The notes under the pieces are model-generated. The model was not told the origin of the DNA, searched no databases, and saw only the letters and a program-made list of their open reading frames with translations. A stretch of DNA of 6,430 bases from Propionibacterium sp. (GTDB lineage: Bacteria > Actinomycetota > Actinomycetes > Actinomycetales > Actinomycetaceae). Positions 4,426 to 6,430 of this stretch are shown here, one piece after another; the first letter of the stretch is position 1; the number at the start of each line of letters is the position of its first letter. The position numbers and the translations under genes are program-made. The stretch covers positions 1 to 6,430 of the forward strand of contig JAKECL010000120.1 of assembly GCA_030460725.1 (NCBI GenBank). Direction: 5' to 3'.

Positions 4426-6430
4426 ATGCCATCTTCCCCGTCACGGGAGCTCCCTGTGCAGCTGGCGAACATCCCAGCAGGCTCCCCGGGTCCTACGCCC
4501 CTCCGCAGTCGGAAGCGCGCCGACATACAAGGTCTCCGTGCGATCTGTATGGTCCAGGTCCTCCTCTTCCATGCCTGGCATGTGGGATCACCGATCGGCG
4601 TCGATGCATTCATCATGATCTCGGCGTTCCTCATGACGTCCTCGTTCGTGCGCAGGTCCGAAGCGGGATCCATGCCGCACTTCCTGGAGCGGTGGGCGAA
4701 CACGTTCAAACGTCTCCTCCCGCCGCTGGTCCTGGTGGTCTTGGCCACGGTCGGTGCCTCATTGGCGATCCTCCCGCAGAACCGGTGGCCGGAGCTCCTC
4801 ACCCAGGCGTTCGCCTCCCTCACCTACTGGCAGAACTGGCGTCTGGTCCAGGTTGCCGCGGACTACTACGCAGACGACCACGGACTCGCAAGTCCGCTGC
4901 AACACCTGTGGTCCATGTCCATGCAGGGACAGGTGTTCCTGCTCTGGCCCCTCATCATGACTGTGTGCGTGCTCCTGGCACGTGCCACCGGCCAGCGGAT
5001 CAGGACTGTGACCTTCGGTGCCTTCGCACTGCTCTCTGTTGCATCCCTCGCATGGCTGCTCACGGCGGCCCCCACGGACGGGTCGGTCTACTTCGACACC
5101 CGCGCTCGGATCTGGGAGTTCGCATTCGGTTCGGCGCTGGCCGTTGCCGCACCGAGACTGAGGACCACCAGGGCCCTCGGGCGGTTGCTGGCAGGGCTCG
5201 GGCTGATCGTGCTGGTGGTCTACAGTCTCGTGTCAATCGGGACGTACCCGGGTCCGATGGCTGTGGTCCCGATGCTTGCGGTGAGCATGGTTCTCCTCTT
5301 CCCGACCGGGGAGGAACGCATGGGAGTCGGTTCCCTGCTCGCCCTGGGACCGCTCGTGTGGTTGGGCGGGATCTCGTACTCGGTCTACCTGGTCCATTGG
5401 CCGATCTTCGTCCTCTACCTGAACCTCGTGGGGCGCTCGGCGCTGGGTATCATCGAGGGATTGCTCCTGATCCTGGTGTCTGTCTTCGTGGCGTGGCTGG
5501 TGACCAGGTTCGTGGATGACCCGGTACGCAACTGGTCCTGGGCCAATCGCACTGCCGGACGGAAGGCCCTGGTCGCAGGCCTGTGCCTGGTGGCCGGGCT
5601 CACCCCTCTGGCCGTCACCCAGATGATCGTGGTGCAGGCCCGTCGGGCAAGCATGGTTCCCGAGTCCGGGGCGGGTTCCGCCGAGTTCCCCGGGGCCCGG
5701 GCGCTGCTGGATGGCGCTCCGACCGGATTCACTGCAGATCCGATCCCGGGCCCGCTCAACCTCGATGCGGAATGGGCCACCTTCCCTGAGCGTTGCCTCG
5801 GTGACTCGGTGGGCAGCTTTGACGCCGACGAGCTTGAGGAGGCGTGCAGCCTGTCCGGCAACGCGCCAGATGCCACGGCACGCGTCCTCATCGGCGGTGA
5901 CTCGCACACGGAGCAGACGATCCTGCCGCAGGTGGAGCCGCTCATCCAGGACCAGGGGTGGGTCGCCGAGGCGTTCCTGAAGGGAGCGTGCTCGTGGGGG
6001 ATGCCCGAGGCGTACGAAGGGGAGTGCCGCGAGCGCAACGAGAAGCTCCTGGCATACGCCGACGAGGTGAAGCCGGACTATGCGTTCCTGATCGTCACCG
6101 CTGCAGCGGCGGACTCTCCGGGGGAGACGCTGCGTCCTGGAGTTGAGGAGTTGATCCGGCATCTCACGGCCAGGGGCACCACTGTCGTGGGGGTGCGGGA
6201 CAACCTGCGTTCGGAGCACAACCTCTACGAGTGCTCCTCCGAACGGGACCCGGACGAGCCCTTCGGCGGATGCCTGCTGAACCGGGCGACCTACTTCGCC
6301 GACGTCAACCCCGCCCAGTCGCTCACCGACATCGAGGGCTTCCACCTCATCGACATGATGGATGCCTACTGCACCGACACGGTGTGCCCGACGATCATCG
6401 GCAACATCCACGTCTACCTGGACGCCAATC
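4426..6430 (+). CDS. Acyltransferase-3 / SGNH fusion protein (OafA-like O-acyltransferase), 3'-truncated by the window
   Basis: Open from ATG 4426 to the window end (668 codons) with no stop. Residues about 33-400 form the acyltransferase-3 membrane domain with about ten helices. It shows DIQGLRAICMVQVLLFH (33-49, containing the R-X10-H motif R38/H49), GVDAFIMISAFLM (58-70), QHLWSMSMQGQVFLLWP (159-175), RIWEFAFGSALA (228-239), LGGISYSVYLVHWPIF (313-328) and FVDDPVRNW (362-370). After the last helix (about 381-400) and a linker comes an SGNH domain from about 440, with the block I nucleophile motif VLIGGDSHTE (487-496, S493). The visible end, IGNIHVYLDAN, matches the family's Asp-x-x-His block: D666 is the probable catalytic Asp and the missing next codon, whose first base is C, should encode His. 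Such fusions O-acylate extracytoplasmic polysaccharides or peptidoglycan using a donor passed across the membrane. The initiator may instead be GTG 4456. Acyl group and substrate unknown. Confidence 0.9.
   Translation, partial: MPSSPSRELPVQLANIPAGSPGPTPLRSRKRADIQGLRAICMVQVLLFHAWHVGSPIGVDAFIMISAFLMTSSFVRRSEAGSMPHFLERWANTFKRLLPPLVLVVLATVGASLAILPQNRWPELLTQAFASLTYWQNWRLVQVAADYYADDHGLASPLQHLWSMSMQGQVFLLWPLIMTVCVLLARATGQRIRTVTFGAFALLSVASLAWLLTAAPTDGSVYFDTRARIWEFAFGSALAVAAPRLRTTRALGRLLAGLGLIVLVVYSLVSIGTYPGPMAVVPMLAVSMVLLFPTGEERMGVGSLLALGPLVWLGGISYSVYLVHWPIFVLYLNLVGRSALGIIEGLLLILVSVFVAWLVTRFVDDPVRNWSWANRTAGRKALVAGLCLVAGLTPLAVTQMIVVQARRASMVPESGAGSAEFPGARALLDGAPTGFTADPIPGPLNLDAEWATFPERCLGDSVGSFDADELEEACSLSGNAPDATARVLIGGDSHTEQTILPQVEPLIQDQGWVAEAFLKGACSWGMPEAYEGECRERNEKLLAYADEVKPDYAFLIVTAAAADSPGETLRPGVEELIRHLTARGTTVVGVRDNLRSEHNLYECSSERDPDEPFGGCLLNRATYFADVNPAQSLTDIEGFHLIDMMDAYCTDTVCPTIIGNIHVYLDAN
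4445..4449 (+). promoter_or_regulatory. Shine-Dalgarno favouring the internal GTG start at 4456
   Basis: GGGAG with a 6-nt spacer (CTCCCT) before GTG 4456, inside the perfect palindrome GGGAGCTCCC (4445-4454). ATG 4426 has no Shine-Dalgarno, so translation there would have to be leaderless. The site argues that the gene may really begin at 4456, ten codons later. Confidence 0.4.

Noticed and set aside
4692..5519. 275-codon + strand frame within the acyltransferase region
   Set aside because: It is out of frame with the AT3 domain, whose R-X10-H, WSMS and HWP motifs all lie in the frame running 4426-6430. The translation is Gly/Arg/Pro-rich noise.
5233..6411. 392-codon open frame on the minus strand across the acyltransferase gene
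   Set aside because: It is antisense to clear AT3-SGNH coding sequence. Its translation is rich in Arg, His, Gln and Asp with no recognisable domain, which is typical of an opposite-strand shadow in high-GC DNA.

Overview
The window comes from a high-GC Gram-positive bacterium, almost certainly an actinomycete (Actinomycetota). The reasons are strong G/C bias at third codon positions, TGA at all four visible gene ends, GTG starts, purine-rich Shine-Dalgarno sites, and a DUF6541-type membrane protein, a family I know mainly from actinobacteria. I cannot name the genus. There are no RNA genes, insertion sequences or CRISPR arrays.

Layout: five genes, all on the + strand, with all but about 340 bases coding. 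(1) 1-1992: large polytopic membrane protein of the DUF6541 type, probably a GT-C-like glycosyltransferase; its 5' end lies at the window edge. (2) 2103-2852: GT2 glycosyltransferase of the polyprenyl-phosphate sugar synthase (DPM1/GtrB/GacI) type. (3) 2849-3313: small three-helix DUF2304 membrane protein, overlapping gene 2 by ATGA and so translationally coupled to it. (4) 3362-4243: soluble GT2 glycosyltransferase. (5) 4426 or 4456 to beyond 6430: acyltransferase-3 membrane domain fused to an extracytoplasmic SGNH esterase/transferase domain, cut by the window end just before its catalytic His.

Together these look like part of a cell-surface glycopolymer or glycoconjugate locus. In the model I infer, gene 2 with gene 3 charges undecaprenyl phosphate with a sugar. 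Gene 1 uses that lipid-linked sugar on the outer face of the membrane. Gene 4 adds a sugar to a lipid-linked intermediate in the cytoplasm, and gene 5 O-acylates the product. The enzyme classes are well supported; the sugars, acceptors and polymer are not determined by the sequence.

The points most worth a second look are in the short gaps. Genes 2, 4 and 5 are each preceded by a -10-like hexamer 34-41 nt before a GGAGCTYC-type Shine-Dalgarno and start codon. Before gene 4 an ATG at the expected transcription start opens a nine-codon ORF whose stop overlaps the gene's GTG. The 182-base gap before gene 5 holds a 66-nt imperfect hairpin with a perfect 9-bp outer stem.
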